A stretch of DNA of 64,000 nt from Zonotrichia leucophrys gambelii (taxonomy: Eukaryota; Chordata; Aves; Passeriformes; Passerellidae), in NCBI RefSeq assembly GCF_028769735.1, contig NC_088177.1, forward strand, positions 15,502,599-15,566,598, read 5' to 3'. The notes under the pieces are model-generated. The model saw nothing but the letters and a program-made list of their open reading frames with translations, ran no database searches and was not told the origin of the DNA. A program made the position numbers and the translations under genes. Positions 11,923 through 25,900 of the stretch are shown here, in pieces. Within the stretch, counting starts at the first letter, position 1. Each line of letters begins with the position of its first letter.

Positions 11923-14900
11923 ATTGCTCTTCCAGCCCCTTGCCCAGGAGGGTTAAGCACAGGCCCTTGCTCTGGAAAGGGAACGCTTGGTTGCTGGCAT
12001 AGGGACCTGTGGAGCTTTCTGTATCCCTTTGACATCCACCACCGTTTTTATGCCGTCAGGAGGACTTTTCCCTGGTGGATAAGCTGCTTTTCCATGGCGG
12101 TGAGCCGCGCTGGCGCCTCAGCCCGGGTGCAGTATCAGCTTGTACCTGTAGGTTGTGCCTCTGGATAGCTTTTCCCACCAGCTCCGATTGCTCTCCGAGA
12201 GCCAGCCCGGAAAATGACGCAGTTTGTGTCTTACTGCTCGCGGATTATGTTAGTTGGGGAAGTTATTAATCACTCGCATTTGCTAGATTACCTTTGCATC
12301 TGTATAAACCTATCATGAGTTTATGAGAAATCAGAGCGAGATAGCTGCTGCACGGTAAAATAACCAACAAATGCAGCAACAGCCTTGGTAATAATAATAA
12401 TAATCATCTATGCAGATACTTGCTTGTGTATATTTTATGATGCTTTCATATGATGCCAGCAGAGCACTTCAAAGCCTTGGGAGACAGATCTTTGCCCCAC
12501 AGCACTCTTGGAGCAAAAGCAGTTCAGAGGAAGGACGATGAGGGAGGGCCTTGTCTGGTTGGGATGTTAGAGCAGCGATGTCATTGAGTGATTAATTAAG
12601 GTCAGTGGCATGATGAAAGTGCTGGGAGTGGTGTGTTTTCTATGGTTGAAGACTTTTTTCTGTTGAGTCCTTTGCTGTTCATGAGGAAATACCTCTGTTG
12701 CTGACCACACCTGATAATGTGCCACTCCTCAAATGTGGTGAAATGCAGTGAAAGTCCTGTGCTGATTTTGCTGTTACAGTATGAAAGGGCTGTGCCTGGT
12801 GCTGCTAAATGGAGAAGTAGCTTGGATATGGCAGGCACAGGAGGAAACAGGCAGCTTGGCTCGGAACAAGTTGAATTTAGTTACAACAGGTTTTATTTTG
12901 TTTTGCTTAATGACTTTGTAGAAGAAACAAAAATATCCCTTGTTTCTGCATATCCAGTTTGCATTGTTTTTACAGCATGTTCCTTTCTCAGCTCTCCTCC
13001 TCCTCTCACACATAAAAAAGATGTTATTTTGGATTAAGCCATCACTGTGGTATGCATGGTGGTACTACTCAAGGAAGTAAACAAAGCAAAGTGCACCACA
13101 ACTCTTCCTCTTGCGCTGCAAACCTACTGGTCTAAAACATTTTTGTTGTTCTCTGGTAACTTTTCTGATCTCCCCGCCTTTATTCTGATTGCTGCAGTAG
13201 ATTTGTAAGATAAGCCATGAGAGCAGCAGTAGACACTACGTGCCCTGCCTGACAGACAAGCCTCCTGTGACACAGTAGCCCTGGTTGTCTACAGCGAGCC
13301 ACACACTGGTGCACAAATACCTTGGATTATGGTGAGATTAAATTTGGGTGGAGCAGTAAATCCCCATTGACTCTGCACATGCCTCAGCACCCATTCAGCA
13401 GGGCTCACGTGCTGCTGCTGGAGTGCAGGGTGGCAGGCCCTCTCTCCCCACGGGGAGAGGAGAAAGGATCATGGGGTCCCAGAGGGAGAGGCTGTTACGG
13501 GCTGTTTTTGCAAAGTGCTCATCCTTCAAAAAGGAAACAACTCTTGGTAAGGCGATGTTCCACCAGGCAGGTAACAAACAAACTGGGCAGCAGCTGCAAG
13601 GTGACAAATTTCAGCTTCTCCCTTCAGCTGACGTGACTTTTTCCAGTGACACTATTCCAACAGAATGCTCTTGGGGCTTGAGAAACCACCACATAACTAG
13701 TGGCATTTCAGTTTTGAAAAGTGAGTCATCTCCAAGCTGAGGAGCACACAATGATGCCTTTCAATGGCTTTTAAGAGCAGGCTGACTTGCATTTATAGAT
13801 CCAGTTAGCAGTCTACAAGTAGGGCCATGGCAGGCATGTAGGAAAATCAATGGGGACACTGCTAATCCTTTGTTAAGAAATAATAAATTCTGGTTTTAAC
13901 TATACCAAAGTAATTGCTCTTGCTTAGGAAGAAGAGGCTGACAGCTAAAGATACTCTTAGCCACTGACTTGCTAATCCACTGCAGACACGGCAGCCAAGG
14001 ATAGCATCATCTCTGTCACTTTATTTCAATAGTTCATTGAATCTGTGCCTGAATCAGCATCTGAGCAATAGCTTTTCTTTATGAAAAGCACATTTTAAGG
14101 CAAATCTGTAATCCACTTTACACAGCTGTGAGGTGTTAACTGCTAAGACTTCATGTGTTAGGATGGTTGACGCAGAATATCTTTATCCAGGGCACCACAA
14201 TTGTGCAGAGCTAGGTTCAAACTTACATCTCTGCAGCTCCTTTGAAAATTCAGCACTTGAGATCTGATATAAGCATTATCAGTTCAACCATAAACAGGGT
14301 CAAGCTTAAGCCTGGCTTCCAGCCTGAGTGTAGTATAAGTATATATACCACAATCTGAACACTCTTTGTCTTCCTTTTGCTTCTCAGGATTGCTACTGCA
14401 GTAACTGAACTGCTTGTCATCTCCAAACTGCTTTACACTCCCTGGATTTGAGACAATAGTGGGTTTTTTTTCTGGCTAAGGGCTCAAAAGGGAGTTAGCT
14501 GGGCTGGCATGTTTGTTATTACCGATTCTCTGGTGCCCTTTGCGAGAGGGCTCTTGGGAGGGATGAGTCAGGGCCCAGCCCAGTCTCCTTGTAGCTGAAG
14601 CCGTTTTTTGATGGGGTGTTCACTATTTTCTGTAGTGCTTACATGACGGTGCTGCCCGGGGATCAGAGATGAGTGGCAGAGCTCTGCCAAGTTAAGCACT
14701 GGATGAACATGTGATGAAGAGACAAGTGCTGAAGAGTTTGCAGGCTATTGTTGGTGGGCAAAACTCATGGTACAAACATTACACATTCTCTGAGCCGATT
14801 GTTTTTGGGAGGGAGGCGGGGTGGCTTTTTCAAAGGACGAAGTCAGCTGGCATTTAGCAAAGGCAAAAGGAGAATTCTCTTTTCTACTTTCTGGCTTGGT

Positions 14901-16462
14901 ACAATGGCTTATCAGAGTGCAGGACTATTTTTTTGCACTGAAGACTAAAGACTAAGGGAATAGCTAAGTCCAGCTGAGCCCAAAGCTTTGCCTTATAAGG
15001 GAACTGCCCGAAAGTGCAGCTCTCCGGCAAGCCTCTCCTCGGGAGAGAAATCAGCGCGGTGCTGATGTGTCAGAGCGGAGCTTGCAGGGATGGCCGGGAA
15101 AACAACGCTCCTTTACAGACCTTGCAAAACTTGAGCGTGAAGGAGGCCACCAGCTTCCTTCTGAGGAGCAGTGTGTGCAGTCACACCAAAGGAACAGCAA
15201 TAAGTTTGCCTGAACAGGAGCCTCCTTTGTGAGAGCCAGTGCAGTCTCCGTTCCAGGCTGGTACTTTAGCTGACTTGACAGCTGGAAGCTATAAACACTT
15301 TCTGACTACAGGCACTTTCAGCTGGACGGAGAGAGCTCTTTCCCCTGGTTTAGGAAATGCTCCTGGTTGTCACCCCAGGCACCAGTGTGAGCTGTCCTCT
15401 CTGACTGCTGGGGCAGATAACTCGTACCGTGGTCTGTAAAAGCCTCACCTACGTGCAGATGTGCCCAGGCAGCTCAAGGGTTCTGAGAGAGGGAATGGGG
15501 CCCATAGATTCTCCTCTCATGCCTTGGGTCCCTTCGTGAGCTCACCTGCTGTTTGCAAAGATGCTTTGCAAAGACTGCTGGCTCAGCAAAGAAGGTCGTA
15601 ATTTTTTTAATTAAAAGGCTTAGTGGTTATGAAATGTTCCTGAAACCGGAATGTAAGTAGACATTGAACCAGCTGTGTTTGAAGCATAATCAATTTAAAT
15701 AGATCTGCTGGTGTCTGCCACGCAGCCATGTGACTGCCCTGGGCTTGGCATCTCGAAGGGGCGGGATGAGGCACAGCCCTGTGAGAGCACAAGGTCTGCT
15801 TTGTACGGGAGGCAGCCTCCCAAAGCACAGCGCCGTGGCACTGCTCCAGCCCCAGCTCTGCTTCTGCTGCCTCTGGTGCTGCCGTCCGGGCTGTAAAGTC
15901 AGACAGAAATGGAATTTGCAAGCCAGCAGATGTGGGGAACTTCCTCCTTTTAGAAAGCAAGGGCCACATCTGGGAAATCCCCACCAGTTTGCTGTGCATA
16001 TGCACAGACCCTCATCCAACAGGAGAGCTTCACCTGGTCCCACTTGGTGTAGAGCCCAGCTCTGAGTCCCCAGCACAGAGCAGTGACTGAATTCCAATAC
16101 TTTGGGAATTCAGTTTGGCCAGCCTCCTGCTTTGGAGGTACGTGGCTCCTCCCCGGAGGAGAGGGACACTTCTGAGGAAGCTGATTAGTGCCAACTGCCA
16201 GGGATGCTGTGAGTCTGGTTTTGACTTCTGCGGGAACTCTAGAATATACCTTGAGGGCAAATGTTCATGTAACAAAAAAAACCTGCTTGTGACAGCACCC
16301 AAGTGAATCTTCCTCTGCTGTTACTGGATATGGGTGATGCTACTGTCACATAGCTGTAAACCTGGGGCGATTCTAGGTGTAAATGATGATAAACTGGTGT
16401 TAAAGAAAGAAAGCTTCAGGTCCCCTCACTAAAAGATCAACACTAAAAACTGATTAAAAAAC

Positions 16463-16465
<3 letters not shown>

Positions 16466-16498
<33 letters not shown>
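16466..16498. repeat. (AT)n microsatellite
   Basis: An uninterrupted alternation of A and T over 33 bases (about 16 units) in intergenic DNA. Confidence 0.97.
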
Positions 16499-16501
<3 letters not shown>

Positions 16502-19500
16502 CTGTGCTTGGAAAAAATGTTTATGCAGAAACATCTGATACCCAAGAGCTCAATTAGGCCTGATGAAGGAGTCTGAAGTTGCACTTCAAGAGCAGCCTTC
16601 AGAAGTGCAAGGTTGTTTCCCCACATTAATTACACACACACGTAAGTGGCTCTGTAGAGGTCATCAAACATCATCTACTGAGAGCAGGTGCAGGAACACA
16701 GCACCTTGTCAAAAACTCTTGACAGATTTTAGCAAAACATAAAGCCTAAGGATAATTAGGAACAATAAATATTTTTTCATAATATTTTTTCTATTAGCAC
16801 AGTAAAAATTTGAATTTAAATTAAATCAATCCCTCCTCATCAGCATTTAGTGCAGGGTCCTTTCTCCCAGAGGGATCACTTCACTATAGGTTGTATTTTA
16901 CCTCGTGTGTGGGAGCAAGGCACACCAGAACCTGTCAGATCTAGAAACACAGGGAGGTACCTGTCTCTCAGGGAAGTTAAACCTGTACACTTTCATCTCA
17001 GGCTGGAGTTAATAATTGATATCCCTCAGATGTAAGCTACCTGCTTCTGAGGAAATAAAAACGAAACATACATTCCTGCCTCAAACAAACATCCCTGTGC
17101 CCGAATTTGAATTGCTAATGAGTAACTTTAGCATCTACTTCAGGAAACAGGTATAAGCTCTTCTGTTTAAAACCCTTCTTGGGTAAAACTTTTATCATTG
17201 TGTTTGAAAGTACTGCAGCATCTAGCTAAGTGTCCTTGAGCGTCTTTTTTCTGATCTGTGCTTTCTCTAACCACTTTTCCCAATCTGGTGTCTATCCCTA
17301 AATGCACAATGTAGCTTTTGGAAGTGGACAGTCACGCAGATGTGTTGTTTCAGGTGCACAGTATGACTTGTGTTTGACTCAGAGGTTCATCTGAGGCTCT
17401 GCTGTTGGTGGCTCTGGAGCAGCCTTGGCAGTTTGCAGTACTTCATTCAGCACTAAGGGATGACAGCTAAATGTTGACTTGTATGATTTATTTTCTTTCG
17501 CTGCAGAAGGAAAATCCCAGCTTCTCTCAAGGTGGTGGTCACCAGAACCTAATGCTGTGGAAAAAACACCACCTCACCCTAACAGAAAAAACCTGTATGG
17601 CTATTGCTCTGCTCTTCATGGAAGACAGTATGTTTGAGCACCCATCTCTAGCACTTGTCTGTACAGTCCCAGACAGCTCAACCACCATGACCATCCCTTC
17701 TTGCACCTGGAAAGATCTACAGTGCATGTTCTATGTGTCGTTGTTTTCTCATTACAGCTACCTGCCTATTAACATAATCCTTTCATTGTCATTACATTGA
17801 GAAATGCTGGGTGCTGTTGCACACTCCAGGAGGGCAGTTTTCCTTCCAGGCATGACATTTGCTCCTCCAGGATGACTGGCAGGGCTTATCTGAAAGGGAT
17901 GGAGTCACACCTGGCAAGCTAGGGGTGTCCTGTCTCACCATAATTCTGTGCTTTCATTTATAGGTTCTGCATCCTTTTCCTGAAACACCATGCCTTCCCT
18001 CCAGCTTTAAGTTTAGCCAAAATTCTGGGAACTCAGACCTGACTTTAGTCTGGTGATTGTAATTTTCCCATTTACTTGGCAGGGGTGTGGTTTTGACTGA
18101 GCACCTGTTTGATGGGCTGGCACTGTCATATCCTAGTGCTGTCAGGTGCCAGTCAAGTCTCTGGTTAGGGAGTCAGCTCAGAGGTGTAGCAGTGCAGGCC
18201 CTGAATGAATCCTGTATTACCTTATGGGCCTTAGTCCACAGAGCTGTGGAGACCAGGTATCTGTTTTGGTGTTTTGTGAAGATGTCTGCTGTTTCAGCCT
18301 GGCTGAGATCTGAACACATTATGTTATCTAAGCAGAGACTTCAAAGAATGTAGTTAAATTAGTTGACCTGGGATGCAAACCTTTATTTTTGATGTAGGTA
18401 GATGTATTTTGGCTGTGCTGATGCATCATCTGGACATGTTGTGAGTGGTGTTTGTGAATGAATCTGGTCTGGTGCTGCCACTCAAGGAGGTGATGGTGAC
18501 TAACAAGATGGTCAGGTTGCCATCTGTCTCTTGGTGGCTTTACTGTCTCATGTGTTCTATAGGGCTGCATTGACTCTGGGCAGCAAGCAAGGAGGAGGAA
18601 CTTCCCTCAGAGCTGCCAAACCACATGAGTTATGCTGGACACAGGCAGGAGCAGGGGGTGACTCACAGGATGATATGTCAGCTGTGTGACCTTCTGAGCT
18701 GGGGCCTGGGGCCAGCTGGAGACCACTGACCAGCTCCCTCCAGATAACTCATGCTTGCTTTGTTACTGTCATGCAGTCTCTCCAGGGCCATGGTTGCTGT
18801 TGTCTGCATGTCCCAAATCAGCTGATGAAGCACTTGACTGCTTATCCTCTCAGTCCTCTGGCAGAGCTTGAGTACTGAAATTAATGTGGAGGAGGGATAG
18901 GAGTGGGATTCACCTTCAGATGAATGAAAAGGATCTCTTCCACTTGCCCTGTGTAAGAGCTCCTGGGATGATTTAGTATATTAAAAATGCAGGTGGTTAA
19001 ACACACTACCCATATTATTGCAAATGCTTTCCAGACAGAAGACATTGCATTTGTGTGGTTGTATAATACTATGGCTATGGTATTGTGGCCTCTTGTATCC
19101 CCCACCTTTGTCAGGGCAGGAACAGCTTGCTTTGTGCAGTTGTGGCACTATCAGGTTGCTGCAAGCCCTTGCTTCATTTATCTTCAGCTCCTTGGAAGTG
19201 CTGAGGGCCGCCAGCCAGGCTGCGAGGTGAGAGCGATGGCGGCAGTCCCTTGCAGCAGCAGCTGGGGAGGATGTTTTTGGGAGCACAGGTACACAGGCCT
19301 TGGCTGTGCACAGCTGAGAGCATGGAGGGGAAGATTTACATGAGTGTGTTTTAATCCCTAGGGTCAAGAGATGAATATGTGTGTGGGCTCACAGTGAGTG
19401 TGTCAGCCCTGTGCATGGAAGGCTGCCCAGAAGTGTGGAGATGTGCCAGCAACTCTTATTTCAAGTGCTGGGATAGGTCATGGCTGTGCTGTGACTGCCT

Positions 19501-19999
19501 GAGCAGTGAGCCTGCTCCCTTGCATATCCTCCCTGTGTCTGATCCACACTGCCCTGGGCATCCAGGAAATCCTTTCCACTGAGTCAGAGGAGGGATCCTG
19601 TTGTGTAACAAAGGGCTTGCAATCCATCATGGCTTCAACACAGGATTAGAACAACATCCACACTTTCCCTAAGCTAATCTTCGAGTATGCTGGTGGGGCT
19701 GGGGCAGCCAGCCTCCACAGAGTGTCCCTGACAGTGTAAAGGGAATTAAAGGGACACTGAAGCCTCTCTTTGCAGGGATGAGCAACAGCCACAAAACTTG
19801 CCAGAGAGAGCCAGGTTGCAGCTGCTTCCCATCACTTCCATTTCCTGGATAATAGTGTTCATTTCTTTCCAGATTTGACTTGCCTGGGAACTCAGTAACA
19901 TCTGTTCCTCCAGGTTTCATCAAAGATGAATTTCATTGTGGCAGAAAAGGCTTTTAAAAGTTGTTTTGTCTTTTTTTTTTTTTCCCCTGGTTTTATTCT

Positions 20000-22900
20000 C
20001 AGAGCAGTGACTTCAAGTGAGGTTTATCTCTAAAGGACAATTATAAAAATGATAAGCTTGCCCTGTATTTGGCTTTTTGCTAAACAGTTTCTGCTCTGAC
20101 TTGCTCATGATGCCAGCTCCAAAAGCCCCTGTTCCCACTGTTCAGGGCAGCAGTCAGTGCTGGTGGCTGTGTCCATGCCAGGAGCCCTGCTCCCGTGTGC
20201 TACCTCGTGTCACACAGATGCTGGACAGATTGGCAGTGCCACTACAACATACTGTGCTACAGCCAATTCTGCTGAGGATTCACAAAATGCAGAGGTATGT
20301 TCAATCTGCTACACTAATAGGAGTTAAAAAAAACCAAAAAGCCTCACAACAATGATAATAAACAGATTATTTTCTCAGTAAAAACCATCTCTTTAAATGG
20401 CTGTTTACATCTGTAAGCCTGCACTCAGAGTTCTGGGTCTTTTTAGTGGAATGTGGCATAGTTCATCTCTATAGGATCAGTTACAGAACTTAGACTTTTT
20501 TTTAATTAATTTTTTTCTTTTCATAAACCCAAATCTAATTAGCTTTGTTAAGAATGCTTACCTCATGATTGCTTGTAGCATCATTCCTCATTGCTTTTCT
20601 CTTCTTGTAATCTCATTATTATAGGGTCAAAAAAGCATGTAATTCTTTAGGAAGGAAAAGTGAAGCAGTTAAAAATAATTTTATTCTCGTGTAGCCCAAT
20701 TCTAAAAGCATTTCAAGCACTGAGCTGTTAGTGCCTTCAGTGGACAGCCTTGTGACACCTGTGAGGAAGGCATTTATATAAATGACCTCTCTCTTGGGCC
20801 ATGGCATGGCCTTTGCACACAGGCAGGCATGACCCAGTGGACTGGCTGTTCCCAGGAGTTCCCTTTCTGCTCCAGGGAGAGTGCCCTGACATCCTTCTGC
20901 CCATTCTGCTTCGAGGTAATGTGTAACAGACTGCCAGACCTTTGAGGAGTCATCTTCTCCATCCACTTGCAGTTCTGATCTGAAAGCCTGTGAGAGCTGA
21001 AGGTTAAGCAGTTCAAGTTCAGGCTGGAAGATGCTGCTGCCTTTCTGTGTGAACTCTGAAATATGCACTCAAAGGTTACACCTGCAGCTTCGTGGCACAG
21101 CTGCCTCCTACTCATGCCCTTGAACTGACAAGGCCAGGAGGCAACAGAGGCAGGGACAAACCAGCTCTGTCCTGCTATGGGCAGGCTGAAGCCAATCTGC
21201 TCTGCTGCTGCTCTCTTTGGAGCACAGCAGTCCCAATATGGAGTTTCAGTAGTGCTCAATTCAAAACTGCTCTGTGTCTGTCTGTCTGGGTGACAGCCAC
21301 CTGGTGACTGTACTGCTTCTGCCTTCATCTCTTCCAGTTTTTAAGGTGGAGGTCTCAATGTGCCAATAAATGTGCCCTAAACATGAGAAGTATGCAGGAG
21401 ACAGAAACAAGCTGGCAGAAAAGCACAGCTGTAATGCTGTTAAAGGTGCTCATTCTTTTTCTCCTCCTTGTGATGTTTACTTGGCAGCTTTGGAGCCAAT
21501 TCTCTGCAATCTATTTGGGGCTACAAAAAAAGGCTACCAGCCTTTTTTCAGAGCTACTATGTGGGAAGAGCACTGTTCCTCACAGTTTTCTTTTCCCATA
21601 CAAGCACTTATCCTGAGCCAGACTCAGTGCCATTCAGGTGGGGTGTGCCAGGCAGCCAGAGCCTGGCCAATCCTCAGGAAGTGATCAGCAGCAGTCCATC
21701 ACACAGATCCTTCTGCTTGTCCTGAAGAACAGGGTCATTGGATTGAGCTGGTGGATGTTTCAGCTCATTACCTTCCTAAGTTAATGGTTCTTGTTACTCA
21801 AATTAGTACTGAGATGTAAATTAACCTTTTCCCTCTTATCTGTTAAATAAAGGGTATAATCTCTATATTCAGGATGTTTCTAGAAGATTATTACTCACTA
21901 GCACGTGGTTTCATGGATTAGTTCCAGTTCTAGCAATCATTAACAACTACTGGTAGTTTAAGAATTACTTCTTATTTCAAAGGGTGGAATTCATTTGGCT
22001 TTACACCAAGGCAGGTGCAGTAAACCCTGCTAAGCAGTTACCTTTCTCTTCAATCATACTTCTGTATAAAAAGGCAATACATTCTACTGCTTGTGCTTTT
22101 TCAACTCTGAATTTCACCTTTACTGTTAAGAAAACATGTTGACATATCAAACAATGTAACTAACAGGCAAAGCAGAACAAAATGAGTCACTATTTATGCT
22201 ATTTTTTTTCCTTTTAGACTATGCTTTCCCTGTTAGAATATATCAATCAAAAGTCAGAAATACAACTTAAAAGGTAGATAACCAGAAGAAAAACTTGCAG
22301 AAATGTGCAAGGTGAGATAAACTGGATAGAAGAATTGCATGGAAATACACATAATGAAAGTGCAAGAAATGAAACAAAATGTAACTTCTTGATTAAATAT
22401 GACTAACAGGGCATGTGTCTTCCTATCTTGGGAGTTTATAACTGCTAAAGTCATGATACAGTAAGTCAATGCTGGGGAGGAAACAGAAAGGTGGCTGGAT
22501 GATGTTTTCCTAACCATAATTATGTGAATAATTACTTGTATCTGTTCTACATGCCTTCTGGCCCAAAATACTCAATACAGTTCACTTTTTATTTGTTGTC
22601 TTGAAGCATTTTTAGCTGAAAATATCCTCCCTACCACAGCTGGGCTGCTCAACTATGCCACTGTTCTCTGACTCTGTTTCAGCAGAGCCGATCCTCAAAT
22701 ATCCAACGAGACTTTAGTCAAACACAGCACATATAGCAAACAGCCTGAAAACAAAACAAAAATTCCTACTGAATGTGCCACAGTAGGGGCCTAGATTTGT
22801 TCTCAAATTAGGCCCATGATGTCTTGGGTGATTAGTGTGGGTGTTACAAGGTTACTTTCTGTGCAACGATATGGCAGAATACGAGGTGTTCTAGTAACTC

Positions 22901-25900
22901 CAGAATTTGTATTTCCTAAAATCAATATAATCATATTATTGGTAATCAAACCAATCAAACTGGTTTGGCCTTATGCCTTATTATAGGAGTATCTGATCGC
23001 CCAAAGCTTCATTTGTTGATCAAAGAACCAGATGAAACTTTATCTGAATATCCCAAATATCCAAGCCACGTGGTCATAGTTTAAAAACTGCCTGTGACAG
23101 GAAGGCTGTGAAGTCTGTTATCTGCCAAATCCCTTTCCTGTAGTACAAGGCCAAGTGTACAGAGAGAAACAAAATTATCAGCATTTCTTGGCTACTGCTG
23201 TTCCTTTGAGCCCTTCTAGAGCATGCTAATTCAAAACACCTCAAGATGTGTTTCACAGCCTTATCATGTGAAACTCCTCTTTCTCAAAGCAGAGAATGGT
23301 GACCTGTCAGTTTGTAAGGCAGCTTGTTTCACTTCTGTTTTGTAGTTCAATAGCTGTTTCAGGACAGCTGTGGGGGAGTGACAAGCCATGGCACGTGTGT
23401 GGGAATGAGTGATGTTGCCACCAGCGTTCATGTCACGTTAGAAACACACCAATTTCCACATCACAACCCAGTCAGTTGACGTAAAAGCCCAAATAATTTG
23501 GTCTAATACTGCTATGAAAAATATGCTGAGGGCTAAAAATACTATTTAAAAGGTAGAGTTTCTTGTCTTGTATGATTTCCCATCAGCTCCTGACTTCTGA
23601 GAGTTGTTTCAAGCCCTGTCTGAGAAGATGGAGCATTATGGAGGAGTTAAACATGATGTGAAGAAGTTCTGTGACAGCAGGTAATGTTACTGAAGCACAA
23701 ATCTTTAGCTTCCACAAGTGTTTCAAGTGCACCAAAAATACCATTTAAATTTTTTGAATGTTTTTCTTCTTGGAATTTAGGGTGAGGATACACATGTTTA
23801 AGCAGTAGACTAGTTATTAGCAAAAACATATACGTAATCCAGGCTATTTTAAAACCTTCATCACTCTACTTTTTAAATCTTAGTATTCAGTTTTGCAGAT
23901 CTTCAGTTCCCTGGCCTACTGTTGTGGAACTGTTCAAAAGTCCTTGGATAAACATTAAATACCCTTAGAGTATGAGGGTACACCATGTACTACTGCAAGT
24001 GCTGTTGGTTTTTCTTCCTTTCACCTCCCTAAGAAAGTTACATGTTTATAAGGAGAGACTTAGATGTGGGGGAAGGAGGGAAATCTTTCAAGGTTACATC
24101 CTTCAAGAACTAAAAAAACTTGTCTGTTTTCTCATTAGTCTTTATGGGACCTTTTGTTTTTAAGTAAACAGGAGACTGAAACACTCTTGCAGCTTGGGAG
24201 GAGACTGGCAACTCACAGCAGTTGCAAAGGAAGGCTGAGGACTCAATCACCTGAAGTGTACATTCCTCTTCCCTCAGTGCAGCAAAAGAAATGAGAGGGT
24301 GCCAAAAATATCAGGGCAGAAAAGAAGCATGTGGTTTTGCTGATTAATTTGCCATTTCAGAGGCAGTGGGATTGTGTTGATGCTGGCATTATACCTTGTA
24401 CCCAATCACGGTGATCTCTCCACTTCTTCCAGAGGAGCCTTCTGGAAGTGGAAGACTTTTAAACTATTTTGACTACCACTTATGATGAGACAGTTTCCAT
24501 TACAGTCTGACTGCTTGTTTTGCTTGCTTCATTTTACCTTGTTTTATTTTGTTTCTCTGCTTAAAACTGGATGTTTTGTCCAGCTTAAGCTTCTACACAG
24601 CCACAAGCGTTTATGAAAAAGTAAAACCAGGGCTTTTGCTTCATGGGATAATTTAATTGGATGCACTTCTATGCTCTGGCCTGAAAGCTTGCATCTCACC
24701 AAGGGTCTTTTTAATGTGCTGAAATTCAGAGCTGAAAGCAACCAGCTTAGGACAAGGGGAGGATGCAGGACACACTGGCTTCTTCATCACTTTAGGGCTG
24801 AGGTGGCACGTGCAGATCATGGAATGGGTTTGGGTTGGAAGGGACCTTAAAAACCCCTCATTCCAAACCCCTTCCATGGAGAGGACGATCTTTCACTAGA
24901 CCAGGTTGGTCCAAGGCCCATCCTACCTGGCCATGAGCATTTTCAGGGATGTGGCAGCCACAACTTCTGTGGGCAACCTGTGCCAGGGCCTCATCAGCTC
25001 ACAAATGAAGAATTTCTTCCCAATATCTGATCCAAACTTGTTCTCTGTCAGTTTGAAGCCCTTCCTCTTGTCCTGGCACTGTGTTCCCTTGTCAAAAGTC
25101 CCTCCCCATCCTTTCTTAAGGCCCTTTAGGGGCCTAATAACTAAGGTGTTAAGTCAGCCAGTGACTGCCCAGTGCTGTGGAGCTCTGTAAATGACAAGGC
25201 AGCTGGGGCCAGCCCAAGTGCTCTGACCTCTGCCAAATGCCAGCACCAATTTTCCATGCCTGCTCTGAAGAGCAGCAAAGCATGGGCCCATGGGCTGCCC
25301 TGAGCTCCCTCATGCATGCTCATCTCAGGCATATGATGGGGCAGGTGGATGATGTTGTCACTTGTTTCTTTTTGCTTGCATAAGATCACCTAGCCTGATA
25401 TTTGAGCACTGGGAATACAAACAGAAGATCCAAATTTGCTCCTGCTCCCTGGCCTGTGTTAATATCAAGACTGCAGTTTGAGATGTCATCAGAATTAAGC
25501 ATTTAATGTGACTGTGAGTGGAATGCATAGGGTATGTAACACTGTGATTTAGGTATATTGTAGTGCAAATAACATTCAGTGTGTTGGATGCAGCAAGGAA
25601 TGCTTTTCTGTTAGCTGCTCAAGGTAGATGTTCTGATGTGTGAAGAATTTTACATCTGAAAAACGCTATGACTGATAATGAGAATGAGGAACAATGGTGC
25701 TGTCTCACCAACCAAGATGAAAGGAAGCAGGTTAACCAACAGAGTAATGGGAAAAAATTGTGCCAGACTTTGCAGGTCATCCTCAATAACTCTCTTCTGT
25801 GATTTGCTTGCTCTTGTTAGGTATGCTAGAATGCATCATATACTGTCTGCTAACCACGCTAGGAATGTCCCAGGCCCTTGTAGTCTTTCTTCATGTCAGT

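Larger units (their letters stand above)
10000..19999. other. Intergenic, middle part: no supported gene
   Basis: Contains a poly-T tract (10241), TAA/AAT triplet runs near 10861 and 12391 and the AT microsatellite at 16466. Exact AP-1 heptamers occur at 13722, 14564, 17375, 18659 and 19580. A moderately GC-rich patch lies near 12090-12200. The longest ORFs (for example 11396-11767 and 15690-16097 reverse) have no recognisable domain and are treated as chance. Confidence 0.6.

Noticed and set aside
15607..16097. Overlapping frames of 111-135 residues near 15.6-16.1 kb
   Set aside because: Several frames on both strands are open at once, which fits moderate GC content more than coding sequence. 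No domain recognised.
20774..21328. 184-residue reverse-strand frame
   Set aside because: No family resemblance and no supporting splice or promoter signals. Another reverse frame overlaps it.
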